A DNA stretch of 64,000 nt from Streptomyces sp. CA-210063 (GTDB taxonomy: Bacteria; Actinomycetota; Actinomycetes; Streptomycetales; Streptomycetaceae), in assembly GCF_024612015.1 (NCBI RefSeq), contig NZ_CP102512.1, forward strand, positions 6,758,001-6,822,000, in the 5' to 3' direction. Below are positions 8,841 to 16,200 of this stretch, in pieces. How positions within the stretch are numbered: the first letter of the stretch is position 1; every line of letters starts with the position of its first letter. The notes beneath the pieces were generated by a model. That model was not told the DNA's origin and made no database searches. It worked only from the letters and a program-made list of their open reading frames with translations. The position numbers and the translations under genes were made by a program.

Positions 8841-8860
8841 GTTGTCACGTGTTTGCGTGA
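8841..8860. promoter_or_regulatory. 20-bp palindrome between sensory operon and exported trio
   Basis: TGTCACG, six bases, CGTGACA: a perfect 7-bp inverted repeat in the 201-bp divergent region. It is about 85 bp upstream of the kinase start and about 98 bp upstream of the first exported protein. Size and symmetry fit an operator for a dimeric LuxR-type regulator. Binding by the neighbouring regulator is inference. Confidence 0.5.
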
Positions 8861-8957
8861 CATGCCCTTCTGTGGCCCGCCGCGTAACTTTCGATACCGG
8901 GCCGCCCGAAGGGGAATTCGGGCAATCGGCCCCAAAAAATTGGAAGGTGGAGCTGAA

Positions 8958-9512
8958 TTGACCAGAATCGGAAGAGGGCGCGCGAAGTCGACCGCGGCCG
9001 CCGGGGCTCTTCTGGCCGGCCTCCTCGGCGGTTTTCTCGCCGCGCCGTCCACGGCGGCGGCAGCCGGCTCGGGTGACGCGAGGGCGCTTGACAGGTGCGA
9101 CAGGGTATGGGTGAAGAACGTCTACGGCTACAAGGCCACGTTCTTCGGCAAGGGTCCTGTCTACTCGGACGGGCCCGGCGGAAAGATGACCCTCACGAAG
9201 ATCAGAGCCGGGGAGCTTGGTACGTCGATCAGCGGCACGGTCGGGGTGAGCGTGAAGGCCGCTGTCGTCGAAGCGAAGGCTGAGGTCAGCGCGGGTGTCC
9301 AAGCCAAGGCTACCTGGACGTCCAGCCACTCCTACGAGCGCGAGATCAGGAGGGGCAAGTACGGCAACGTGCAGTATGGGGTGAAGGGGCACACCGCCAA
9401 GGTGGAGAAGTACCTCACGCTCCCTGACTGCCGTAAGTCGCAACGCAAGACCGGGACCGTGAAGCTGGCAAACAAGAGGCAGGGATTCCGGTACTGGGAG
9501 ACCAACTCCTGA
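8958..9512 (+). CDS. Secreted protein of unknown function (exported trio, 1)
   Basis: A 184-residue protein starting at TTG 8958, supported by the purine-rich GGAAGGTGGAG site upstream. A Sec signal peptide is clear: basic start (TRIGRGRAK), hydrophobic core, then APSTAAAA cleavage region. The mature part has a lysine-rich region with alternating small/hydrophobic residues (TSISGTVGVSVKAAV and AEVSAGVQAKATW), then KYGNVQYGV and a final GFRYWETNS. Two cysteines (LDRCDRV and LPDCRKS) could form a disulphide. The alternating segment could form amphipathic beta hairpins, as in some pore-forming toxins, but that is only a guess. I do not recognise the family. Confidence 0.75.
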   Translation: MTRIGRGRAKSTAAAGALLAGLLGGFLAAPSTAAAAGSGDARALDRCDRVWVKNVYGYKATFFGKGPVYSDGPGGKMTLTKIRAGELGTSISGTVGVSVKAAVVEAKAEVSAGVQAKATWTSSHSYEREIRRGKYGNVQYGVKGHTAKVEKYLTLPDCRKSQRKTGTVKLANKRQGFRYWETNS

Positions 9513-9970
9513 TGCGGCGGACGGTGGCGCTCTTGGCGGCTGTCGCCTTGGTTTCCGCGGTCGCGGCCTGCACCGGTGGCGAGGAAACGCGGGGTGCCCA
9601 CTCGGGCACCTCATCGCCCACGGCATCCAAGGCGCCACCGGCGCTGTCCGCGCCCGAGCTGGAGATGGGGTTCACGGAGGCCCTGTCCGCAGGACCGACG
9701 CGTGGCAGTGACGTATTCAGCCCGGTTCCGCTGCAAAAGGGCGTCACGTTGATCGCGCTCGATTGCGTGGCTGATTCCGGATCGCCGATGGTGGACGTCG
9801 TCGTCGATACCGTAGCGACCTTCTCGACCGCCTGTAAGAGCGGTGAAGTCAGCTACTACGCACACGAACTCAACCTCTCCACGAAACGCAAGGGGCACGT
9901 CTCGATCGAGGCACCGGACACTGTGCGGTGGACGATGAGTGTCCAGGTGTCCAAGCCCGATGGCACGTAA
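9512..9970 (+). CDS. Putative lipoprotein (exported trio, 2)
   Basis: A 152-residue protein. The signal peptide ends in a lipobox (SAVAAC), predicting a lipid-anchored extracellular protein. A Ser/Thr/Pro-rich spacer follows, then a small globular domain with two cysteines (ALDCVAD and STACKSG) that may form a disulphide. The ATG shares a base with the stop of the upstream gene (TGATG), so the two are co-translated. No family recognised. Its place between two secreted proteins suggests it holds or receives them at the cell surface. Confidence 0.75.
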   Translation: MRRTVALLAAVALVSAVAACTGGEETRGAHSGTSSPTASKAPPALSAPELEMGFTEALSAGPTRGSDVFSPVPLQKGVTLIALDCVADSGSPMVDVVVDTVATFSTACKSGEVSYYAHELNLSTKRKGHVSIEAPDTVRWTMSVQVSKPDGT

Positions 9971-10013
9971 GAAGAACAAGAAATTTTCACATGGCACATC
10001 AGGAGGGGCTTTC

Positions 10014-10481
10014 ATGAGGCTCAAGCGTGTGGGCCGGTTCGGCACCACCGGCGCGTTGGTCGCCGCGGCGCTTGGCGCGTCGATCGTCTTCACCCCGTCG
10101 TCGGCGTCCGCAGAAAGCGCATGGGAGTGCTACGGCACCCAAGTCAAGCGCTGCGCCACCGTCTGGTGGGACGAGACCGCCGACACCTACCGAGCGCGGG
10201 CGAAGATCACCGACGTCGCCGGTGGCGGCAGCTACCAGGTCAAGGTCACCAACGTGAAGCTCCAGCGCTTCAGCAATGCCAGTGGCTGGGTGACGATGCG
10301 CACCGCGAAGGACGGCGACGGCTGGCATGGCACCGAGGACTTGGCCGGCACCAGCTCCGTCAACCCGTGTAACTGGCCACGGCAGACTTTCGGCGTGGTG
10401 GCGACTTTCAGTTGGAAGGGCACAGGCTCCGGCGAGAAGACCTGGCGTCCCAACAATTCATGGGGCCTTGCCTGCGACTGA
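10014..10481 (+). CDS. Small secreted protein (exported trio, 3)
   Basis: A 155-residue protein with a strong AGGAGGGG ribosome site ahead of ATG 10014. The signal peptide (basic RLKRVGRFG, hydrophobic core, SSASAES cleavage) leads to a mature domain rich in Trp and Gly with paired cysteines (ECYGTQVKRCAT and a later NPCNW plus terminal LACD), so two disulphides are possible. The beta-rich pattern (YRARAKITDVAGGGSYQVKV) suggests an immunoglobulin-like or lectin-like fold. It ends just before a strong terminator. Function unknown. Confidence 0.78.
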   Translation: MRLKRVGRFGTTGALVAAALGASIVFTPSSASAESAWECYGTQVKRCATVWWDETADTYRARAKITDVAGGGSYQVKVTNVKLQRFSNASGWVTMRTAKDGDGWHGTEDLAGTSSVNPCNWPRQTFGVVATFSWKGTGSGEKTWRPNNSWGLACD

Positions 10482-10488
10482 CCCGCCG

Positions 10489-10530
10489 AACGCGTCCGTC
10501 CCACACCGACCGGTGCGGGACGGACGCGTT
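10489..10530. terminator. Strong bidirectional terminator after the exported trio
   Basis: A 14-bp perfect stem (10489-10502 with 10517-10530) extended by a further 4-bp inner stem. It is flanked by A and T runs so that it works for the plus-strand trio and for the minus-strand amidase gene that ends at 10552. Confidence 0.85.
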
Positions 10531-10551
10531 TCCCTCGGCGCATGCGCGCGA

Positions 10552-11970
10552 TCACCTGGGGGCCGGAGCCACCCCCGCAACCCCCACCTCGTACAACGCA
10601 TGCCCCACCCGCAGCACCAGGTCGTCCCGGTGCCGGGCCGCGACCACCTGAAGCCCCACCGGCAACCCGCCCCCGTCCACCCCCACAGGAACACTCGCCG
10701 CAGGCTGCTGCGTCAGGTTGAAGGGGTACGTGAACGGCGTCCACCCCGTCCACCGCCGATGCCCGGACCCCCGCGGCACCTCCACCCCCGCCTCGAACGC
10801 CGTCACCGGCAGCGTCGGCGTGACAAGAACGTCGTACCGCTCATGAAAGCCCCCCATCCGCCGCCCGAGATCCATCCGGACATCCACCGCGGCCAGATAG
10901 TCCAGCGCGGAGAGCCGCGCCCCCATCGCCCGGATCTCCCGCAAGCCGGGGTCCAGCAGCTCCCGCTGATGCGGCCCGAGCCGTTGCGTCACCCGTGCCG
11001 CCCCGCTGAACCACAGGGTGTGGAACGCCTCGACGGGATCGGAGAAGTCGGGGTCGGCCTCGGTGACGTACGCGCCGAGCCCGGCGAGCCCCTCCACGGC
11101 CCGCCGCACCGCGAGGGCGACGGCGGGCTGTACGGCCACCTGCCCGCCGAGCGACGGGGAGTACGCGACCCGCAGCCCCCGCACGCCTCCCGAGAGCGCG
11201 TCCACGAAGGATCCCGGCGCGGGGGCGAGCGCCGACCAGTCCCGTGCGTCGGGGCCGCCGATGACGTCCAGCATCAGCGCGGCATCCGCCGCGTCCCGGG
11301 TCAGCGGCCCCACATGGGCCAGCGTGCCGAAGGCACTCGCGGGATACAGCGGCACCCGCCCGTACGTCGGCTTCAGCCCGAACACCCCGCAGAAGGCGGC
11401 CGGGATACGGACGCTGCCACCCCCGTCCGTGCCCAGCGCCAGCGGCCCCGCCCCGAGCGCCACGGCCGCCGCCGCACCCCCGCTGGAACCCCCGGCCGTA
11501 CGCGAGAGGTCGTACGGATTCCGTGTCACCCCGCTCAGCGGCGAGTCGGTGACGCCCTTCCAGCCGAACTCGGGCGTCGTGGTCTTGCCGAGGAAGACGG
11601 CGCCGTGTTCACGCAGCCGGGCCACGGAAGGCGCGTCCTCGTCCCAACTCCCCTGCGCCGAAATGGTCTTGGAGCCCTTCAGGGTCGGCGCGCCCCGCAT
11701 CAGCAGGATGTCCTTCACCGTGACCGGCACCCCGTCCACCGCCCCGGCCGGCTCCCCGCGCCGCCAGCGCCCCTCCGACTCCCGGGCCTGCGCGAGAGCC
11801 GTCTCGGCGTCGATGCGCACGAAGGCGTTCACATCCGGCTGCACCCGCCCGGCCCGTTCCAGGGCCGCGCGCACCACGTCCACGGGGCTGAACTCGCCCT
11901 TGCGGTAGCCCTCGACGAGTCGTACGGCGGACAGTTCCGTCAGTTCCGTGAGTTCAGTCGGCTCCGGCAT
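10552..11970 (-). CDS. Amidase (amidase-signature family)
   Basis: A 472-residue amidase-signature enzyme. The Ser-cisSer-Lys triad is visible: lysine in VTVKDILL, and the two serines in TAGGSSGGAAAA, followed by GTDGGGSVRIPAAFCG. Such enzymes hydrolyse carboxylic amides to acid plus ammonia; the specific substrate cannot be read from sequence. It lies 20 bp downstream of the D-2-hydroxyacid dehydrogenase on the same strand. Together with the divergent racemase-like pair it looks like a catabolic set for a small amide or dicarboxylate. ATG 11970 follows a purine-rich AAGGGG site. Confidence 0.88.
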   Translation of the reverse strand: MPEPTELTELTELSAVRLVEGYRKGEFSPVDVVRAALERAGRVQPDVNAFVRIDAETALAQARESEGRWRRGEPAGAVDGVPVTVKDILLMRGAPTLKGSKTISAQGSWDEDAPSVARLREHGAVFLGKTTTPEFGWKGVTDSPLSGVTRNPYDLSRTAGGSSGGAAAAVALGAGPLALGTDGGGSVRIPAAFCGVFGLKPTYGRVPLYPASAFGTLAHVGPLTRDAADAALMLDVIGGPDARDWSALAPAPGSFVDALSGGVRGLRVAYSPSLGGQVAVQPAVALAVRRAVEGLAGLGAYVTEADPDFSDPVEAFHTLWFSGAARVTQRLGPHQRELLDPGLREIRAMGARLSALDYLAAVDVRMDLGRRMGGFHERYDVLVTPTLPVTAFEAGVEVPRGSGHRRWTGWTPFTYPFNLTQQPAASVPVGVDGGGLPVGLQVVAARHRDDLVLRVGHALYEVGVAGVAPAPR

Positions 11971-11990
11971 ACGGCCCCTTCCAGGGGAGT

Positions 11991-12950
11991 TCAGTGCCCG
12001 GGCACGTACCCGCGCTGCTTGTCGACCACGTTGGGCAGCGGCTTGCCCGCCTCCCACAGCCCGAACAACTCCACGAACTGGGTGCCGAGTTCGTCCCGCC
12101 ATCCCACCGTGTCCCCGCTCATGTGGGGCGAGACGATCAGCCCGGGCACCTCCCACAGCGGGTCGTCCGGGCCCAGCGGCTCGCGCTCGAAGACATCCAG
12201 CGCCGCCCCCGCGATCCACCGCTTGCGCAGCGCCTCGACGAGCGCGTCCTCCACCACGAGCTGCCCACGCCCCACATTGACGAACCGCGCGGACGGCTGC
12301 ATGACCCCGAACCGCCGGGCGTCGAACATGCCGTACGTCGCCTCGGTCAGCGGCGCTGCCGCGATCACCCAGTCGGCGCGGGCCAGCAGCCGGTCCAGTT
12401 CCTCGGGACCGTGGACGCCGGCGCGCGCGACCCGGCCCACCAGGGCCGTGTGGATGCCGAGGGTCTTCAGACAGCGCGCGATCGCCCGCCCGATCGGCCC
12501 GGACCCCACCACGCACGCCCGGCCGCCCGCCACCCGCAGCGCCTCCCGGTGCCGCCACTCCCGCCGCCCCTGCAACTCCCAGGTACGCGGCAGGTCCTTG
12601 GCCATGGCGAGGACGAGCGCGGCGACGTACTCGGCGATCGGCGCCTCGAACACCCCGCGGGCGTTCGTGACCACCGTGTCCTCGTCGGCCGCGAGTTCGG
12701 GGCACAGCAGATGGTCCACGCCCGCGCTCGCCGTGTGGACCCAGCGCGGCCGCGGCCCGTCGCCCGGCCAGGCGTCCCGCACCGCGTGGGAGGCGAAGTC
12801 CCACACCAGCAGCACATCGGCGTACGGCAGCCGCTCGGCGAGCGTCGAGGCGTCGGCGTACTCGATCGTCGCCCGCCCGGTGAGCCGCCCGAGCCGGGGA
12901 CGCGGCTCGGTGTCGAGGACGAGAAGGTTCGGTCGGTGCGACGGCGTCAT
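11991..12950 (-). CDS. NAD(P)-dependent D-2-hydroxyacid dehydrogenase
   Basis: A 319-residue enzyme of the D-isomer-specific 2-hydroxyacid dehydrogenase family, interconverting 2-keto and D-2-hydroxy acids. The nucleotide-binding motif is VVGSGPIGRAIA. The catalytic Arg, Glu and His are in VNVGRGQL, DVFEREPL and VSPHMSG. ATG 12950 is taken as the start. The frame stays open to about 13100, where it would encode a duplicated DWLLT peptide; that region is more likely a repeat-bearing regulatory leader. The gene is divergent from the racemase-like pair. Confidence 0.87.
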   Translation of the reverse strand: MTPSHRPNLLVLDTEPRPRLGRLTGRATIEYADASTLAERLPYADVLLVWDFASHAVRDAWPGDGPRPRWVHTASAGVDHLLCPELAADEDTVVTNARGVFEAPIAEYVAALVLAMAKDLPRTWELQGRREWRHREALRVAGGRACVVGSGPIGRAIARCLKTLGIHTALVGRVARAGVHGPEELDRLLARADWVIAAAPLTEATYGMFDARRFGVMQPSARFVNVGRGQLVVEDALVEALRKRWIAGAALDVFEREPLGPDDPLWEVPGLIVSPHMSGDTVGWRDELGTQFVELFGLWEAGKPLPNVVDKQRGYVPGH

Positions 12951-12952
12951 AG

Positions 12953-12990
12953 GCGTAAGCAACCAATCAGCAAGCGTAAGCAACCAATCA
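12953..12990. repeat. Two copies of a 17-bp direct repeat at 21-bp spacing
   Basis: GCGTAAGCAACCAATCA occurs at 12953-12969 and again at 12974-12990. The 21-bp period equals two turns of the helix, so a protein bound to both copies would sit on one face. It lies just upstream of the dehydrogenase start, in the divergent region shared with the racemase-like genes. Probable operator, by position. Confidence 0.7.
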
Positions 12991-12994
12991 CGGC

Positions 12995-13060
12995 AGAAGC
13001 GGCTCCACTCACGAGCAGAAGTGGCTCCCCTCACAAGCGGAAGCGGCTCCACCGGCCCCA
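12995..13060. repeat. Three imperfect 22-bp direct repeats in the same divergent region
   Basis: Three consecutive 22-bp units begin at 12995, 13017 and 13039, with a shared core close to GAAGCGGCTCC. The first two are the most alike; the third drifts at its 3' end. They follow directly on the 21-bp repeat pair. Together these five units fill most of the 228-bp intergenic region. Confidence 0.65.
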
Positions 13061-13178
13061 CGGGATGCGTGTGACATGCACTGATTGACCACGCTCGCAC
13101 CCGAACCTACCTTCGTCAACACGGACTTGCGCACGGTCTGTCGTCCGCACATCTCTCTCCGTGAGGCCGGTGGCTGTC

Positions 13179-13988
13179 ATGAACGTCTCCTTCCTCGGTG
13201 GACCCTTGCCGCAGCGCGGCGTCGGTGTCATCGCCCCGTTCGATTTCGCCCTCGACCGCGAGCTGTGGCGCTGGGTCCCGGACGACGTCTCCCTGCACCT
13301 CACCCGGACCCCGTACGTCCCGGTCGAGGTGAGCCTCGACCTGGCCCGGCTGGTCTCCGAGCACGAGACGCTCCACGAGGCGGTCCGGGCCCTGAACGAG
13401 GTCGCGCCCGAGGTCGTGGCCTACGCCTGCACCAGCGGCAGCTTCGTCGGCGGGGTCGCGGGGGAGCGCGCGATGGGCGAGGCGATGACCCGCGCGGGCG
13501 CCGCGCACGCGGTCACCACCTCCGGCGCGATGCTCGCCGCCCTGGCCGAGCTGAACGCGCGCCGCATCGCCCTGGTCACCCCGTACACCGTCTCGGTCAC
13601 CCAGTCCCTGGAGGAGTACCTCGCCGAGGCGGGCATCAGTGTCACCGGCCGCGCCTCGCTCGGCCTGGTCCGGCACATCTGGAAGGTCCCGTACCACGAT
13701 GTGGTCGCCATGGCCCACCACGCGGTCGGCACGGCGACGCCGGACGCCCTCTTCATCTCCTGCACCAACCTGCCCACGTACGACGTCATCCCCCAACTCG
13801 AAGCGGAACTGCGGATGCCCGTTCTCTCGGCCAACCAGGTGACGATATGGGCGGCACTGCGTCACCTGGGTACCCGGGCGGTGGGTCCGTACCAGGCTCT
13901 GCTCGACGAGTCGGCCAGGCAGACGTTCGGTGCGGGACCCGTTCCGCCACCGCCGGTACTGCCGGAAGAACAGGAAGGTTGGGCATGA
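13179..13988 (+). CDS. Maleate isomerase / Asp-Glu racemase family protein, two-cysteine paralogue
   Basis: About 269 residues. Two family cysteines are present: in VAYACTSGSFVGG and in ALFISCTNLPTYDV, as expected for maleate cis-trans isomerase, arylmalonate decarboxylase and EutA-type proteins, where the pair acts in proton transfer. Start uncertain: ATG 13179 gives MNVSFLGG with GGTGG five bases upstream; in-frame GTG codons at 13161 and 13170 are alternatives. Its end overlaps the next paralogue by ATGA. EutA-type proteins accompany ectoine utilisation genes in other bacteria, which fits the EhuB-like importer, but no other eut gene is visible. Confidence 0.82.
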   Translation: MNVSFLGGPLPQRGVGVIAPFDFALDRELWRWVPDDVSLHLTRTPYVPVEVSLDLARLVSEHETLHEAVRALNEVAPEVVAYACTSGSFVGGVAGERAMGEAMTRAGAAHAVTTSGAMLAALAELNARRIALVTPYTVSVTQSLEEYLAEAGISVTGRASLGLVRHIWKVPYHDVVAMAHHAVGTATPDALFISCTNLPTYDVIPQLEAELRMPVLSANQVTIWAALRHLGTRAVGPYQALLDESARQTFGAGPVPPPPVLPEEQEGWA

Positions 13989-14719
13989 CCGCACTCGGTT
14001 TCCTCTACCCGGGCCACTCCGCCGAGGACGACTATCCGCGCATGGAGCAACTGCTGGGCAGCGACATCCGGTTGGACGTGGTGCACACCGACATCGGCGA
14101 GGACGCGCACCGGGTGGACGCCCTGCGGGAGATGGGCGCCCCCGAACGGCTCGCCGCCGGCTGCGAGGCCCTCCGCCTGTCCGGCGCGGAGGCCGTCGTC
14201 TGGGCCTGCACCAGCGGCAGCTTCGTCTACGGCTACGAGGGCGCCCACGAGCAGATCCGCACCCTCGCCCGCACCGCCGGCCTGCCCGCCTCCTCCACGT
14301 CCTTCGCCTTCGTCCACGCGGCGCGGGAGATCGGCGCCACGCGGGTCGCCGTCGCGGCCACCTACCCGGACGACGTCGCCCGGCTGTTCGTGGACTTCCT
14401 GGCACCGGCGGGCGTGGAAGTCCTCTCCGTACGCGGCGCGGGCATCATCACGGCGGCCGAGGTCGGCACCTGGGGCCTGGACGACATCCTCACCCTGGCC
14501 CGGGCCGCCGACCACCCCGAGGCCGAGGCCCTCCTCCTCCCCGACACCGCCCTCCACACCGCCTCCCACATCCCCACCCTGGAAAAGGAATTCAACAAGC
14601 CCGTCCTCACCGCCAACCAGGTAAGCGTCTGGGAGGCCCTGAGGCTGACGGACAGGAGGGTCAACGCCCCGGAACTAGGCGAACTGTTCACAAGGGAACC
14701 GATCGTGCAGGTCCACTGA
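13985..14719 (+). CDS. Maleate isomerase / Asp-Glu racemase family protein, second cysteine missing
   Basis: A 244-residue paralogue of the preceding gene, co-translated through an ATGA overlap. The first family cysteine is kept in VVWACTSGSFVYG. The second site, cysteine in the neighbour (FISCTNLPT), reads LLLPDTALHTASHIP here, so the second catalytic cysteine is lost. It may be a decarboxylase-like or one-base variant, or a non-catalytic partner that forms a heteromer with the first protein. Both share the NQVSVWEALR/NQVTIWAALR C-terminal signature. Confidence 0.82.
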   Translation: MTALGFLYPGHSAEDDYPRMEQLLGSDIRLDVVHTDIGEDAHRVDALREMGAPERLAAGCEALRLSGAEAVVWACTSGSFVYGYEGAHEQIRTLARTAGLPASSTSFAFVHAAREIGATRVAVAATYPDDVARLFVDFLAPAGVEVLSVRGAGIITAAEVGTWGLDDILTLARAADHPEAEALLLPDTALHTASHIPTLEKEFNKPVLTANQVSVWEALRLTDRRVNAPELGELFTREPIVQVH

Positions 14720-14728
14720 CAGGGAAGG

Positions 14729-14840
14729 CCCCGCGCCCTGCTTTTTGCTTTTAAGGGGCGCGGGGAACTGCGCGACAAGCCACGACGATCCCGCACCCGA
14801 AAACGCGGATGGTCCGGGGGCCTGGGGGCTGCGCCCCCAG
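14729..14840. terminator. Dispersed Streptomyces intergenic element carrying two hairpins
   Basis: CCCCGCGCCC (14729-14738) pairs with GGGCGCGGGG (14756-14765) across a T-rich loop. A second stem, CTGGGGGC/GCCCCCAG, spans 14822-14840. The GGGGCGCGGGG core followed by a CTGCGCGACAAGCCACGACG-like tail is a repeat I know to be widespread between Streptomyces genes. Related copies lie at 30367-30451 and 61811-61888. Likely works as a terminator after the racemase-like pair. Confidence 0.7.
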
Positions 14841-14940
14841 TGATGGGACGGGTAGGGGCGGCGGGGGCGGGAATAACCGGAGCCACCCTCCTGTTCCCAT
14901 CCTCCGTACCCAACCCCACATACACCGCAGGAGGCGCCCC

Positions 14941-16047
14941 GTGACCACAGACGAGATACGAGGCGGAGCCAAAGGCACCGCCCCCGTAGCCCTCTCCGTC
15001 CTCGACCTGGTCACAGTCGGCGCCGGCCGCACAGCCACAGACGCCCTCCGCACCAGCGTCACCCTCGCCCGCCAAGCCGAGCGCCGCGGCTTCCACCGCT
15101 ACTGGGTGGCGGAACACCACTCCATGCCCGGCGTCGCCTCGTCCTCCCCCGCGGTGATCCTCGCCCACCTCGCCGCCCACACCACCCGCATCCGTCTCGG
15201 CTCAGGCGGCGTGATGCTCCCCAACCACGCCCCCCTGGTCATCGCGGAGCAGTTCGGCACCCTCGAAGCCATGGCCCCCGGCCGCGTCGACCTCGGCCTC
15301 GGCCGAGCCCCCGGCACGGACGGCGCCACCGCCGCAGCCCTCCGCCGCTCGACCCGCCTTCATGAAGGCGCCGACGACTTCCCCGAGCAACTCGCGGAGC
15401 TGACCCGCTTCCTGGACGACGACTTCCCCGACGGCCACCCCTACCGCCGTATCCACGCGGTCCCGGGCCCGATCCAGGCCACCTCACCCGGCGGCGTCCA
15501 GTCCCCGCACCGCCCCCCGGTCTGGCTGCTCGGCTCCTCCGGCTTCAGCGCCCGCCTGGCCGGCTCCCTCGGCCTCCCCTTCGCCTTCGCGCACCACTTC
15601 TCCGCGCGGAACACGATCCCGGCCCTCGACCTGTACCGCGAGTCGTTCCGCCCCTCGCCGGTCCTCGACGCCCCGTACGCGCTGATCGGCGTCTCCGCCC
15701 TCGCCGCGGACGAGGAGAAGGAGGCCCGCCGACAGGTCAGGGCCGCCGCCCTGAACATGGTCCGGCTGCGCACCGGCCGCCCCGGCCTCGTCCCCACCCC
15801 GGAGGAGGCGGAGGCGTACGAATTCAGCGTGGTCGAACAGGACTTCATCGACTCCTGGAACGCGGACGTCGTCCACGGCACCGTCGACGAGGTCCGCACC
15901 CGCCTCGACGACCTCCAGAAGCGGACCGGCGCCGACGAGCTGATGCTCACCACCCACGCCCACAGCGCGGACCTGCGCCTGCGCTCGTACGAACTGATCG
16001 CGGACGCGTACGACCTGCCGGGAGCCGGGGGCGACTCCCAGACCTGA
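14941..16047 (+). CDS. LLM-class flavin-dependent oxidoreductase (luciferase-like)
   Basis: A 368-residue luciferase-like monooxygenase of the type with an N-terminal LSVLDLVTVGAG strand and the family signature RYWVAEHHSMPG, then IRLGSGGVMLPNHAPL and ERFG-like AEQFGTLEAM. Such enzymes use FMNH2 or F420H2; the substrate is unknown. GTG 14941 is supported by AGGAGG seven bases upstream. It stands alone between the dispersed element and a GATC-rich repeat, convergent with the cdgA-like gene. Confidence 0.88.
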   Translation: MTTDEIRGGAKGTAPVALSVLDLVTVGAGRTATDALRTSVTLARQAERRGFHRYWVAEHHSMPGVASSSPAVILAHLAAHTTRIRLGSGGVMLPNHAPLVIAEQFGTLEAMAPGRVDLGLGRAPGTDGATAAALRRSTRLHEGADDFPEQLAELTRFLDDDFPDGHPYRRIHAVPGPIQATSPGGVQSPHRPPVWLLGSSGFSARLAGSLGLPFAFAHHFSARNTIPALDLYRESFRPSPVLDAPYALIGVSALAADEEKEARRQVRAAALNMVRLRTGRPGLVPTPEEAEAYEFSVVEQDFIDSWNADVVHGTVDEVRTRLDDLQKRTGADELMLTTHAHSADLRLRSYELIADAYDLPGAGGDSQT

Positions 16048-16200
16048 TCTGGCGTGATCTGGCTGATCTGGCCCGATCGCACCCGATCTGACCAGATCAG
16101 ACCCGACCGACCGATCAGACCCGACCGACCGATCTGGCCCGATCGCCCGATCAGGCCTGAGGACAGGCCGGATCGCCCGATCAGGCCTGAGGGCAGGCCG
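16045..16200. repeat. GATC-rich repeat array with a 30-bp tandem duplication
   Basis: Twelve GATC tetramers fall within about 150 bp, mostly as CTGATCTGG, CCGATC or AGATCAG, in the space between two convergent genes. The last part is a 30-bp direct duplication (16141-16170 and 16171-16200, one mismatch). The second copy includes the last codons and stop of the minus-strand GGDEF-EAL gene, so the gene end itself has been duplicated. Confidence 0.85.

Noticed and set aside
12951..13100. N-terminal extension of the D-2-hydroxyacid dehydrogenase with a repeated DWLLT peptide
   Set aside because: The repeat is explained by the DNA repeats of the promoter region, and ATG 12950 gives the family's normal length.
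16045..16200. CRISPR array
   Set aside because: The repeats are contiguous and irregular, with no unique spacers and no cas genes.
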